Assembly: GCA_050010115.1 (NCBI GenBank)
Contig: JBEKLQ010000063.1
Coordinates: 1-24,186, forward strand
Direction: 5' to 3'
Length of the DNA: 24,186 bases
DNA from: JAKACA01 sp050010115
GTDB taxonomy: Bacteria > Actinomycetota > Acidimicrobiia > Acidimicrobiales > Bog-793
Shown: positions 14,045 through 22,269 of the stretch, in pieces
Numbering within the stretch: position 1 is the first letter of the stretch
How the letters are laid out: each line of letters begins with the position of its first letter
The notes under the pieces: generated by a model
Told to the model about the DNA's origin: nothing
Seen by the model: the letters and a program-made list of their open reading frames with translations, nothing else
Databases searched by the model: none
Made by a program: the position numbers and the translations under genes

Positions 14045-15109
14045 ATGATCCTTGCCGCTGCCGGCTCCATTGCCCTGGCCGTGATCGTGGTCGTTTTGGC
14101 CCTGATCGTGCTGTCAGCCTTCTACCGGTCGATCCGCCTGATCCAGCAGGGTTACGTCGGAGTGCAAAAGCGCGTCGGCCGCTACCACACCGTGAGGAAC
14201 CCGGGCGTGGCGTTCCTCATCCCCTTCTTCGACCAGATCCAGAGCGTGGACGTGAGGGAGACGCCGCGCACGGGCGACCAGCAGGACGTGATCACCAAGG
14301 ACAACGTGAGTGTCCTCGTCTCCGCCACGATCTTCAGCCAGGTGATCGACGCGAAGGCGGCTCTGTTCTCTGTGAGCAACTACGAGGTCGCCATCTTCCA
14401 GTTGGCCCGGACCACCCTCCGTGCCGTATTCGGCGGGCTCACGCTCGACGAGGCGCTGACCGAGCGTGAGCGCATCAACGCCGAGTTGCAGAACCAGATG
14501 GACCCGGTCACCGAGAAGTGGGGTGTTCGCATCAACCGGATCGAGATCGTCGACATCCTGCCACCGTCAGCGGTGCTCGCGGCCATGAGCCTCCAGAAGG
14601 AGGCCGAGCAGCAGAAGCGGGCACTGATCCTCAAGGCTGAGGGCGAACGCCAGGCGGCGATCAACCAGGCCGAGGGGCAGAAGCAGGCGGCGATCCTCGC
14701 GGCCGAAGGCCAAAAGCAGGCACAGGTCCGCCAAGCCGAGGGTGAGAAGGAAGCCGTCACGCTGCGAGCCCAGGGCCGCAAGGCCGCCTTGATCCAGGAA
14801 GCCGAAGGTCGGGCGCAAGCGGTGCAGCTGGTGTACGACGCCATCTTGACCTCGAAGCCGACGCCGGAACTGCTGGCAGTGCTGCAGCTCGACACGCTCT
14901 CACGGTTGGTCGAGAGCAACAACGCCAAGCTCGTTGTCCCGTATGAGTCTGCCGGCCTGATGGGCGCCTCGCAGATGCTGAAGACCGTGCTCGAAGCCGC
15001 CGGCGGTGGGGGTGGCGGTGCTGGGCGCAATGCCGGCGGCAGCGCTGGCTCCAGCAGTGGCGGCGGCGGCCCCGCGCTCGGGGCAGGCGGTACGTCGGGT
15101 CAGAAGTAG
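14045..15109 (+). CDS. Stomatin-like SPFH (band 7) membrane protein
   Basis: The 354-residue product begins with a membrane helix (about 8-27), then an SPFH/band 7 domain (about 28-185: IQQGYVGVQKRVGRY, RNPGVAFLIPFFDQI, ERINAELQNQMDPVTEKWGV). A coiled coil follows at about 185-265, in which AEG or AQG recurs exactly every 11 residues (198, 209, 220, 231, 242, 253). The end is a Gly/Ser-rich tail (about 319-354). Family members form oligomeric scaffolds in the cytoplasmic membrane and recruit proteases or other partners. AAGGAG (14030-14035) lies 9 nt before the ATG and overlaps the nfeD stop, so the two genes form an operon. The glycine tail is longer than usual and probably disordered. Confidence 0.92.
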   Translation: MILAAAGSIALAVIVVVLALIVLSAFYRSIRLIQQGYVGVQKRVGRYHTVRNPGVAFLIPFFDQIQSVDVRETPRTGDQQDVITKDNVSVLVSATIFSQVIDAKAALFSVSNYEVAIFQLARTTLRAVFGGLTLDEALTERERINAELQNQMDPVTEKWGVRINRIEIVDILPPSAVLAAMSLQKEAEQQKRALILKAEGERQAAINQAEGQKQAAILAAEGQKQAQVRQAEGEKEAVTLRAQGRKAALIQEAEGRAQAVQLVYDAILTSKPTPELLAVLQLDTLSRLVESNNAKLVVPYESAGLMGASQMLKTVLEAAGGGGGGAGRNAGGSAGSSSGGGGPALGAGGTSGQK

Positions 15110-15180
15110 CGAACAATCGGATCGCCTAACCGGCGTCACGGCCACGGAATCGGCCGCCGACTCCCTGGCCGGTTCCATTT

Positions 15181-15229
15181 GGGTTTGGGATGGCCCTTTC
15201 CTGGCCAGGAAGGGGCCATTTCCAATCCC
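15181..15229 (+). terminator. Long near-palindrome after the stomatin gene
   Basis: The core (15191-15218) pairs TGGCCCTTTCCT with AGGAAGGGGCCA around GGCC, with one G-U. Flanks GGGTTTGGGA and TTTCCAATCCC extend it with a bulge and one mismatch. The hairpin lies between convergent nfeD-stomatin and chrA genes and could end transcription from both sides. Its size is also compatible with a repetitive palindromic element. Confidence 0.55.
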
Positions 15230-15232
15230 GGA

Positions 15233-15347
15233 ATCGCCCCGAGCAAGCTGCGCGGGAGGGCGGACGCCGCTACCGCAATCCATCGCCCCGAGCAAGCTGC
15301 CCGGGAGGGCGGACGCCGCTACCGCAATCCATCGCCCCGAGCAAGCC
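15233..15347 (+). repeat. 49-bp tandem repeat, about 2.3 copies
   Basis: Units at 15233-15281 and 15282-15330 differ by a single base (GCGCGGG versus GCCCGGG). A third, partial unit begins at 15331 with ATCGCCCCGAGCAAG. The array begins a few bases after the long near-palindrome. No spacers separate the units, so it is not a CRISPR. No gene covers it in a convincing frame. Copy number probably varies. Confidence 0.85.
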
Positions 15348-15365
15348 GCAGCTATGCCTGCGTCG

Positions 15366-16457
15366 CTACGCCAGCCCGGCCAGCAACCCGATGATCGCGC
15401 CGCCGAGAATGAGGTATGCGGAGTTCACCCGCCACTTCATCAGAATCCCGAATGCCACGGCCGCCTCGACCCCCGTCCACCAGTTGACGAGCGCTCCCTG
15501 GGCCAGCTCCATCGTCACGCCAGTGATGAGAGCGAGGGCAGCCGCGTTGAGGCCGTCAAAGGCGGCTGCGCCCCGCTTCGACCTCCGCACCCGGGCGATC
15601 ACTGGCATCGCGGCTGCGACCAGCAGGAACGACGGCAAGAAGATGCCGGCTGCCGCGACCAAGGCACCCGGCACTCCGTCGAGGACGTACCCGACTGACG
15701 CGACGGTCGTGAACACCGGCCCGGGGGTCAACTGGCCGATCGCTGTCGCTGCCAGCAGCTGGTGCAGCGTCACCCAGTGGTGGCTGTGAACGAGGTCGTC
15801 CCTCAGGTATGCGAACAGGACGTAACCCGAACCGAACACGATCGATCCCAGCTTCAAGAACTCGAGGAAGATCGCGAGGATCGCCGGTGACGCGTGGCTG
15901 TGGAGCGACGCCGGACCGGGCCGCGAGGCGATCTCGGATTCAAGCATGCTCACCAGCAGCCCGCCGACCAGGATAAGCAACGGGTTCAGGCCGGGCAGGT
16001 ACGCGGCGAGGCCGGCCACGCCGATAGCTCGCGTCGTCCAGGTCGACAGCGCCCGGCCTGCGAGCCCGATGATCGCCTGGGCCACGATGCCGATCACCGC
16101 GGGCAAGACGCCCTCCAGTACGTGGCTTCCGGGTCCCGTCGACCCGTATCGCACGTAGACCCAGGACAGAGCGATCACCATGAGCAGTGCCGGAACGATG
16201 AACGCCGCACCACCCGCCACGAGCCCGGGCCAACCCGCCCGGCGCTTGCCCAACATGATCGCGACCTCGGTCGAGGTGGGTCCGGGCAGCAAGCTTGCGG
16301 CGCCCATCATGTCGAGGAACTCCTGCTCGCTCACCCAGCCCCGTGCGTCGACGAGCTCGGCTCGCATCATCGCCAAGTGCGCGGCCGGACCACCGAACGC
16401 GACCGTCCCGAGCTTCAGACTGCACAGGACGACCTCGCGGAGTCGGCTCGTGGTCAC
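15366..16457 (-). CDS. chrA: ChrA-family chromate/oxyanion transporter
   Basis: The 363-residue product has the two-domain architecture of long-chain CHR transporters. The first half carries LKLGTVAFGGPAAHLAMM and LLPGPTSTEVAIMLG; the second repeats the pattern with LKLGSIVFGSGYVLFAYL and LTPGPVFTTVASVGY. About ten to twelve hydrophobic segments can be traced. ChrA proteins export chromate from the cytoplasm, but many family members have no shown substrate and may move other anions. The GTG at 16457 (VTTSRLREVV) is preferred over the longer frame from 16559, because family proteins begin shortly before the first motif and a hairpin lies in the extra stretch. It is the last gene of the minus-strand run after EamA and the formate dehydrogenase genes. 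Confidence 0.85.
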   Translation of the reverse strand: MTTSRLREVVLCSLKLGTVAFGGPAAHLAMMRAELVDARGWVSEQEFLDMMGAASLLPGPTSTEVAIMLGKRRAGWPGLVAGGAAFIVPALLMVIALSWVYVRYGSTGPGSHVLEGVLPAVIGIVAQAIIGLAGRALSTWTTRAIGVAGLAAYLPGLNPLLILVGGLLVSMLESEIASRPGPASLHSHASPAILAIFLEFLKLGSIVFGSGYVLFAYLRDDLVHSHHWVTLHQLLAATAIGQLTPGPVFTTVASVGYVLDGVPGALVAAAGIFLPSFLLVAAAMPVIARVRRSKRGAAAFDGLNAAALALITGVTMELAQGALVNWWTGVEAAVAFGILMKWRVNSAYLILGGAIIGLLAGLA

Positions 16458-16503
16458 AGAGTGATGGCCATCGTGGTGAAGGTGCTGGAACGGTCCCGCC
16501 GTC

Positions 16504-16520
16504 GCCCGCCCAAGGCGGGC
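16504..16520 (-). terminator. Hairpin between the EamA gene and chrA
   Basis: GCCCGCC and GGCGGGC pair perfectly around a 3-base loop. There is no T-run. If the longer chrA start were right it would lie inside the coding region; with the GTG at 16457 it sits in the leader, where it could act as a partial terminator or attenuator. Confidence 0.4.
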
Positions 16521-16617
16521 CAGCTGTCGAATGTGGTGGACCGCTTGGCCCTCGTCCACTCACTGGCGTTGCCACAAGGCACACTTGCCAACCGGTCGTG
16601 GCCAAGCCGGGCTGCCA

Positions 16618-17433
16618 TCAGGCGGCGATAAGCAGGATCCCGGCCGCCACAAGTGCCGCCGCGGCCAGCCGCCGCGCACCGAATCGCTCCTTTAACATGA
16701 CGGCGCCAATGATGGCAGCTGCGATCACGCTCGTCTCACGCAGCGCTGCCACTTCGCCCAAGGGAGCTTTGGTCTGTGCCCACAGCACCGCCCCGTACGC
16801 GACCAGCGACAGCAGCCCGGCCAGAAGACCGATGCTCACGACCCGCAGGCGGCGCCAGGCGGCGATCGGACGCCGGAACGCAGCGACGATGGGGAACACG
16901 GGGCCTTGGAGCGCGAACAGCAGGGCCGCGTAAGCGTAGGGGTCGTGCGATCGGCGGACACCGAGGCCGTCGACGAGGGTGTAGGCGGCAATCGTGAGAC
17001 CGGTGAGCACCGCGGCCACAACGGCCGGCACCTCCTGGCGCCCCGGGCGCCCACTCGAGAACGCCAGGCTCATGAGCCCCACCGCCAAGGTCACGATGCC
17101 GGCCCAGGCGAGCAAGCCGAGGTGCTCCCCTGCGAGCCACCACGCCCCTACTGCCACTACAAGCGGCGAGGTCCCCCTGGCGATCGGGTACGTCTGGTTG
17201 AAGGCGCCCAGGCGGTAGGAGCTCATCAACCCGTACTCGTACGCGACGTGGATCACCGCGGAGACCACCACGTAACCGAGAGCGGCGGGAGCCGGGAGCC
17301 CAGTCCCAAGGAGCACGGCGACGCCCCCCACCGTCGACGCCACGCCGATGCAGGCGAAGCCGAAGAACTGATCGTCGAGATGCTTCGCGATCGCGTTCCA
17401 GACCGCGTGCAACACTCCTGCGCCGAGGACCAC
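16618..17433 (-). CDS. EamA/DMT superfamily permease
   Basis: The 271-residue product has about ten hydrophobic helices in two EamA halves. GAGVLHAVWNAIAKHLDD opens the first, ending near ARGTSPLVVAVGAWWLAGEHL; the second ends with GEVAALRETSVIAAAIIGAVML and KERFGARRLAAAALVAAG. These are typical DMT signatures (a conserved Arg-Glu before the helix, then KERFG). Family members export amino acids, metabolites or drugs; no substrate can be given. The annotated GTG at 17433 may not be the true start: the frame stays open and hydrophobic (TSVVLF) for 13 more codons up to the fdsD stop, but contains only CTG or ATC as start candidates. It follows fdsD by about 40 bp and is probably cotranscribed. 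Confidence 0.85.
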   Translation of the reverse strand: MVLGAGVLHAVWNAIAKHLDDQFFGFACIGVASTVGGVAVLLGTGLPAPAALGYVVVSAVIHVAYEYGLMSSYRLGAFNQTYPIARGTSPLVVAVGAWWLAGEHLGLLAWAGIVTLAVGLMSLAFSSGRPGRQEVPAVVAAVLTGLTIAAYTLVDGLGVRRSHDPYAYAALLFALQGPVFPIVAAFRRPIAAWRRLRVVSIGLLAGLLSLVAYGAVLWAQTKAPLGEVAALRETSVIAAAIIGAVMLKERFGARRLAAAALVAAGILLIAA

Positions 17434-17472
17434 GAACAGGACGACCGATGTGATGTGGGTATGCAGCAGACG

Positions 17473-17703
17473 TCAGCCGAGCAGTCTCACAGCCGCGATC
17501 ACGACAGGGTCGAGCGGTTCAGAGCCATCAGACCCTGAACCGCCGGCCGCGAGCGCCGTCAGGTCGCGCAACATTGATGGCGTCCAGAACGACCGGAGGT
17601 GTGATGCCACCTCGGTCGCGGCCTGCTCCACCGGATGATGGGCGAAATTGCCGGCGATCTGGTTTGCCATCCGGATGAGCTCGGCCTGCTTGCCCGCTTC
17701 CAC
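17473..17703 (-). CDS. fdsD: Formate dehydrogenase delta subunit
   Basis: From the GTG at 17703 the product is 76 residues. It contains the FdsD signature: ELIRMANQIAGNFAHHP, then EVASHLRSFWTPSMLRDL. It ends in an Ala-Val-rich segment after an acidic linker. FdsD is a small protein encoded at the end of soluble NAD-dependent formate dehydrogenase operons and needed for full activity or maturation. The GTG lies 7 nt after the fdsA stop and the signature begins about 10 residues later. The longer frame upstream overlaps the end of fdsA and is Arg/Ser-rich, so it is rejected. Confidence 0.85.
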   Translation of the reverse strand: MEAGKQAELIRMANQIAGNFAHHPVEQAATEVASHLRSFWTPSMLRDLTALAAGGSGSDGSEPLDPVVIAAVRLLG

Positions 17704-17710
17704 GACCGAG

Positions 17711-20695
17711 CTAGGGCAGCGCTTCCGGCGCGACAGACGAGACAGGCGAGACGTGCGTGCCGGCGGAAACACCGGTGCCTTCGAGGACGCGGGCCGGATC
17801 CCGCGCGCCGCTCGAGCTGCCACCGGAGCCGCCCCCGCCGCCGAGCCCGGCTGCGACCCGCTGGTCCGATGGCACCGAGCGCGACTTACCGTTGCGGGCA
17901 GTGACCAACGCCCGCACCTGCACCGCCGTCACTTTGTACTCGGGACAGTTGGTCGCCCAGTCCGAGTACTCGGTCGTGACGACGTTCGCGCCGGTCACCG
18001 GGTAGTGAAATGTCGTGTACACGACGCCAACCGGGACCCGCTCGGTCAACACAGCCCGGAGCGAAGTCGTGCCGACCCGGCTCGACAGCTCAACCAGCCC
18101 ACCGTCGGCCACGCCCCGCTCGGCCGCATCGAACGGGTGGATCTCGAGGACGTCCTCAGGGTGCCAAACCACGTTGTCGGTCCGGCGGGTCTGGGCGCCG
18201 ACGTTGTACTGGCTGAGGATCCGACCGGTCGTGAGGATCAACGGGAAGCGCCGGGAGGTGCGCTCGGGGGTGGGAATGAAGGGGGTTTCTACGAAACGGC
18301 CGAGGCCCCGCACGAACGAGCCGACATGCATGACGGGCGTCCCCTCCGGAGCCGCGTCATTGCACGGCCACTGCACGCTCCCGACGGTATCCAGCAACGA
18401 GAACGACACGCCGGCGAACGTCGGGGTGAGCGCAGCGATCTCGTCCATGATCGCCGATGCGGACGGGTATGACATCGGGTAGCCGAGCCGCGTGGCCAGT
18501 TCGCAGGCCACCTCCCATTCCTGCTTGCCACAGCGCGGTGCCATCACCGGCCGGACCCGGTTGATGCGACGCTCAGCGTTGGTGAAGGTTCCGTCCTTCT
18601 CCAGGAACGATGTGCCCGGGAAGAACACATGGGCGAACGCCGCCGTCTCGTTCACGAACAGATCCTGCACGATCAGCAGATCCAAAGAGGACAGCGCTGC
18701 TTTCACATGCTGGGTGTTCGGGTCCGACTGGGCGACGTCTTCACCTTGGATGAACATCGCTCGGAACTCGCCGGCCACAGCAGCATCGAACATGTTCGGG
18801 ATGCGCAGTCCCGGGGACGAGAGCAGCGATCGGCCCCAGACGGCCTCGAAGGACTCGCGCACGGCGTCGTCAGAAACATGCCGGTAGCCGGGAAACTCAT
18901 GTGGGAACGAGCCCATGTCGCACGAGCCCTGGACGTTGTTCTGCCCGCGCAACGGGTTGACGCCGACACCGTCCCGCCCGATGCTGCCCGTCGCCATCGC
19001 CAGGTTCGCCATACCTATGACCATCGTCGAGCCTTGACTGTGCTCGGTCACGCCGAGTCCGTAGTAGATGGCGGCGTTGCGGGCCCCGGCGTAGAGGCGT
19101 GCGGCCGCCCGCACCGCTTCGGCCGGTACTCCGCTGAACTCAGCCGTCGCCTCCGGGCTGTTCTCCGGGCGGGCGATGAACGACGACCAGACGGCGAAGT
19201 CCTCCGGGTCGCAACGAGACGAGACGAACTCCATGTCGGCCAAGCCTTCGGTCACGACGACGTGTGCAAGAGCGTTGATGACCGCCACGTTCGTTCCCGG
19301 CCGCAGCTGCAGATGTTGCACGGCAGCGACGTGCGGGGAACGCACGAGGTCGATCCGCCGCGGGTCGATCACGATGAGCTGAGCACCTTCCCGGAGGCGG
19401 CGCTTCATGCGGGAGGCGAACACCGGATGGCCTTCGGTCGGGTTGGCGCCGATGACGACGATGACGTCCGATTGCTCAACCGAGCGGAAGTCCTGGGTGC
19501 CTGCTGAGGTCCCGAATGCTTGTTTCAAACCGAAACCCGTCGGGGAGTGGCACACACGTGCGCACGTGTCGACGTTGTTGTTGCCGAAGGCCGCCCGCAC
19601 CATCTTCTGGACGACGAACACTTCCTCGTTGGTGCAACGCGACGACGTGATCCCGCCGATGGAGTCCCGTCCGTACCGGTCCTGGATCTCCGACAGGCGA
19701 GAGGCGGCGAAGTCGAGCGCCTCGTCCCAGCTCGCCTCTTGCCAGGGCTCGTCGATCGACGACCTGACCATCGGCGTGAGGATCCGATCCTTGTGCGTGG
19801 CGTAGCCCCATGCAAAGCGGCCCTTCACGCACGAATGCCCTTCGTTGGCGCCACCGTCCTTGTACGGCACCATCCTCACGACCTCGTCACCCCGAAGCTC
19901 GGCCTTGAACGTGCAGCCAACACCGCAGTAGGCGCACGTCGTGAGCACCGTGCGGCGCGGGACACCGAGGCGGATCACCGATTTCTCCTCCAAGGTCGCC
20001 GTCGGGCACACCTGGACACAGGCACCGCACGAGACGCATTCGGAATCGAGGAAGTTGCCCGCGGGGCCGGGGACGACCTTCGAGGCGAACCCTCTCCCGA
20101 GGATAGTCAGCGCGAACGTGCCCTGGATCTCGTCACAGGCCCGGACGCAGCGCGAGCACACGATGCACTTTGCCGGGTCGAAGCTGAAGTACGGGTTCGA
20201 CTCGTCCTTGGTGGCGTCGAGGTGGTTGTCGCCGGCGTAGCCGTACCGGACATCACGCAAGCCGACGGCGCCGGCCATGTCCTGGAGCTCGCAGTCACCG
20301 TTCGCAGCACAGGTCAGACAGTCGAGCGGGTGGTCGGAGATGTAGAGCTCCATGACGCCGCGCCGGAGCCGCTCGAGCCGCGACGACTGGGTCGTCACGC
20401 GCATGCCGTCGGCCACCGGAGTCGTGCACGATGCCGGAGTGCCCTTGCGTCCTTCGATCTCGACGAGGCACAACCGGCACGAGCCGAATGCCGCCAGCCG
20501 GTCGGTGGCACAGAGCTTGGGGACGTCGATACCCGCCAGCGCTGCCGCCCGCATGACCGACGTGCCGGCAGGCACCGACACGCTGTTGCCGTCGACCACC
20601 ACGTGGACGTTGACGGCACCGGCGACCGCGGGCCCCACGCCACGCGCGCTTGACGGGATCGGCGTCCCGAGATCGTGCTCCCTGAGAAGGGTCAT
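17711..20695 (-). CDS. fdsA: NAD-dependent formate dehydrogenase alpha (catalytic, molybdenum) subunit
   Basis: The 994-residue product oxidises formate to CO2 at a molybdenum bis-MGD site and passes electrons through a chain of clusters. An N-terminal NuoG-like part holds a [2Fe-2S] site (Cys62, 73, 76, 90), a HisCys [4Fe-4S] site (His122, Cys126, 129, 135) and two ferredoxin-type sites (Cys177/180/183/187 and Cys220/223/226/230). The molybdopterin part begins with another [4Fe-4S] set (Cys254, 257, 261, 289). The active-site residue is Cys382 in ARVCHSPTGFG, where other enzymes have selenocysteine. NPTEGHP and the C-terminal domain (RTDNVVWHPEDVLEIHP) are typical. A Gly/Ser-rich tail of about 60 residues extends the end. 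The start overlaps the fdsB stop by ATGA. It is the third gene of the fdsGBAD operon. Confidence 0.95.
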   Translation of the reverse strand: MTLLREHDLGTPIPSSARGVGPAVAGAVNVHVVVDGNSVSVPAGTSVMRAAALAGIDVPKLCATDRLAAFGSCRLCLVEIEGRKGTPASCTTPVADGMRVTTQSSRLERLRRGVMELYISDHPLDCLTCAANGDCELQDMAGAVGLRDVRYGYAGDNHLDATKDESNPYFSFDPAKCIVCSRCVRACDEIQGTFALTILGRGFASKVVPGPAGNFLDSECVSCGACVQVCPTATLEEKSVIRLGVPRRTVLTTCAYCGVGCTFKAELRGDEVVRMVPYKDGGANEGHSCVKGRFAWGYATHKDRILTPMVRSSIDEPWQEASWDEALDFAASRLSEIQDRYGRDSIGGITSSRCTNEEVFVVQKMVRAAFGNNNVDTCARVCHSPTGFGLKQAFGTSAGTQDFRSVEQSDVIVVIGANPTEGHPVFASRMKRRLREGAQLIVIDPRRIDLVRSPHVAAVQHLQLRPGTNVAVINALAHVVVTEGLADMEFVSSRCDPEDFAVWSSFIARPENSPEATAEFSGVPAEAVRAAARLYAGARNAAIYYGLGVTEHSQGSTMVIGMANLAMATGSIGRDGVGVNPLRGQNNVQGSCDMGSFPHEFPGYRHVSDDAVRESFEAVWGRSLLSSPGLRIPNMFDAAVAGEFRAMFIQGEDVAQSDPNTQHVKAALSSLDLLIVQDLFVNETAAFAHVFFPGTSFLEKDGTFTNAERRINRVRPVMAPRCGKQEWEVACELATRLGYPMSYPSASAIMDEIAALTPTFAGVSFSLLDTVGSVQWPCNDAAPEGTPVMHVGSFVRGLGRFVETPFIPTPERTSRRFPLILTTGRILSQYNVGAQTRRTDNVVWHPEDVLEIHPFDAAERGVADGGLVELSSRVGTTSLRAVLTERVPVGVVYTTFHYPVTGANVVTTEYSDWATNCPEYKVTAVQVRALVTARNGKSRSVPSDQRVAAGLGGGGGSGGSSSGARDPARVLEGTGVSAGTHVSPVSSVAPEALP

Positions 20696-22269
20696 CCTTC
20701 AGCTCCTCGCGTGCGTGACACCATTGTCCCATCCTCGCGGGGGCCAAGGAAGTCCTCTCCGAAGAACTGCAGGGCGCTGCGGACCGGTTGAGGGGTAAGG
20801 CTGCCCATGGCACACAGCGAGCCGTCCACCATCACCTCGCACAGATCCTCCAACAACTGGAGGTTGGCGTCGCGGTCCTCGCCGGCGATGATGCGGTCGA
20901 TGACCTCGACCCCGCGCACCGACCCGATTCGGCACGGCGTGCACTTGCCGCAGGACTCCTCGGCGCAGAACTCCATGGCGAAGCGCGCCTGCCGAGCCAT
21001 ATCGACCGAGTCGTCGAAGACGACGATCCCCCCGTGGCCGACCATGGCACCCGCGGCAGCGAACGCCTCATAGTCCGTCGGCAGGTCGAGCATGTGCTCG
21101 GGGATGTAGGAGCCGAGCGGCCCACCAACCTGTACCGCCCGTATCGGCCGCCCACTGGCGGTCCCTCCACCGAACTCCTCGACGAGCTCGCGGAGCGTCA
21201 CACCGAACGCGAGCTCGACGATGCCACCCCGGGCTATGTTGCCCGCGAGCTGGAACACCTGCGTACCCCGTGACCGGCCGGTCCCGAGCGCTTGATAGCT
21301 GGCGGCGCCGTCCGCCAGTATCGACGGCACGGCCGCGAGCGACAGCACGTTGTTCACCACCGTCGGCTTGCCGAAGAGGCCCTCGATCGCCGGCACTGGA
21401 GGTTTTGCGCGGGCGACGCCGCGCCGACCCTCGAGGCTCTCGAGCATCGAGGTCTCCTCGCCGCAGATGTAGGCGCCGGCTCCCACCCGCACCCCGAGGT
21501 CGAATCGCCGACCGCTGCCGCAGATGCTCTGGCCCAGCCAACCGCGCTCGTAGGCGATCTCGATGGCCGAACGCATCGTGGCCACCGCTGCCGGGTACTC
21601 GGAGCGGATGTAGGCGTAGCCCTCGCTCGCCTCGACGGCGAGTCCGGCGATCACGATGCCCTCGATCAACAAGAACGGATCGCCCTCCATGAGCATCCGG
21701 TCGGCGAAGGTTCCCGAGTCCCCTTCGTCGGCGTTGCAGCAGACGAACTTGAGCTCGCTCTCGGTATCGAGGACCGTCTGCCACTTCACGCCCGTCGGGA
21801 AACCCGCCCCGCCCCTGCCCCGCAACCCCGACGCGGTCACCTCGCTGACGATGTCCCGGGGCTCCATGGCGAGCGCCCGGTGGAGACCGACGAGGCCCCC
21901 GTGGGCGACATACTCCTCGGGCGACAGGGCGTCTGTGACCCCCACGCGGGCGAACGTGAGCCGCTGCTGGCGAGCCAGCCACGGCAGCTCGTCAGTCGCA
22001 CCGAGGTACAGCGGGCTCGCCTCCGGGTGATCGAGGTGTGCGAGCAACTCGGCAACAGCGCCCGGCGTCACCGGGCCGAACGCGAGCCGCCCGGTGTCTG
22101 TCGCCACCTCGACCAGTGGCTCCAACCAGAGCAGGCCGCGGGAACCGGGGCGAACGATCTCGACCTCACGCTGCTCCGAGCGGGCGGCCTCTGCCACTGC
22201 TTGGGCGACGGCGTCTGCCCCGACGGAGCGAGCGGCCGTGTCTCTCGAGACGAAGATCGTCGTCGTCAT
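20692..22269 (-). CDS. fdsB: Formate dehydrogenase beta subunit (NuoF-like, FMN and NAD binding)
   Basis: From the ATG at 22269 the product is 525 residues, the expected size for FdsB. A thioredoxin-like N-terminal part (about 1-110) is followed by a NuoF-like diaphorase. FMN/NADH-binding glycines lie in GLRGRGGAGFPTGVKW (148-163); CNADEGDSGTFADRMLMEGD (178-197) and GAGAYICGEETSMLESLEG (263-281) follow. A C-terminal [4Fe-4S] site has Cys440, 443 and 446 (ESCGKCTPCRIGS) and Cys486. It takes electrons from the alpha subunit and reduces NAD+. The start is fixed by an ATGA overlap with fdsG; the frame is open further upstream only as a shadow. Its stop overlaps the fdsA start in the same way. Confidence 0.95.
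   Translation of the reverse strand: MTTTIFVSRDTAARSVGADAVAQAVAEAARSEQREVEIVRPGSRGLLWLEPLVEVATDTGRLAFGPVTPGAVAELLAHLDHPEASPLYLGATDELPWLARQQRLTFARVGVTDALSPEEYVAHGGLVGLHRALAMEPRDIVSEVTASGLRGRGGAGFPTGVKWQTVLDTESELKFVCCNADEGDSGTFADRMLMEGDPFLLIEGIVIAGLAVEASEGYAYIRSEYPAAVATMRSAIEIAYERGWLGQSICGSGRRFDLGVRVGAGAYICGEETSMLESLEGRRGVARAKPPVPAIEGLFGKPTVVNNVLSLAAVPSILADGAASYQALGTGRSRGTQVFQLAGNIARGGIVELAFGVTLRELVEEFGGGTASGRPIRAVQVGGPLGSYIPEHMLDLPTDYEAFAAAGAMVGHGGIVVFDDSVDMARQARFAMEFCAEESCGKCTPCRIGSVRGVEVIDRIIAGEDRDANLQLLEDLCEVMVDGSLCAMGSLTPQPVRSALQFFGEDFLGPREDGTMVSRTRGAEG

Noticed and set aside
15233..15347. Possible CRISPR array from regularly repeated DNA.
   Set aside because: Units abut directly with no spacers, only 2.3 copies exist, and there are no cas genes.
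19520..20653. 377-codon plus-strand open frame opposite fdsA.
   Set aside because: Antisense shadow caused by high GC; no family resemblance, while the opposite strand encodes every expected cluster motif of FdsA.
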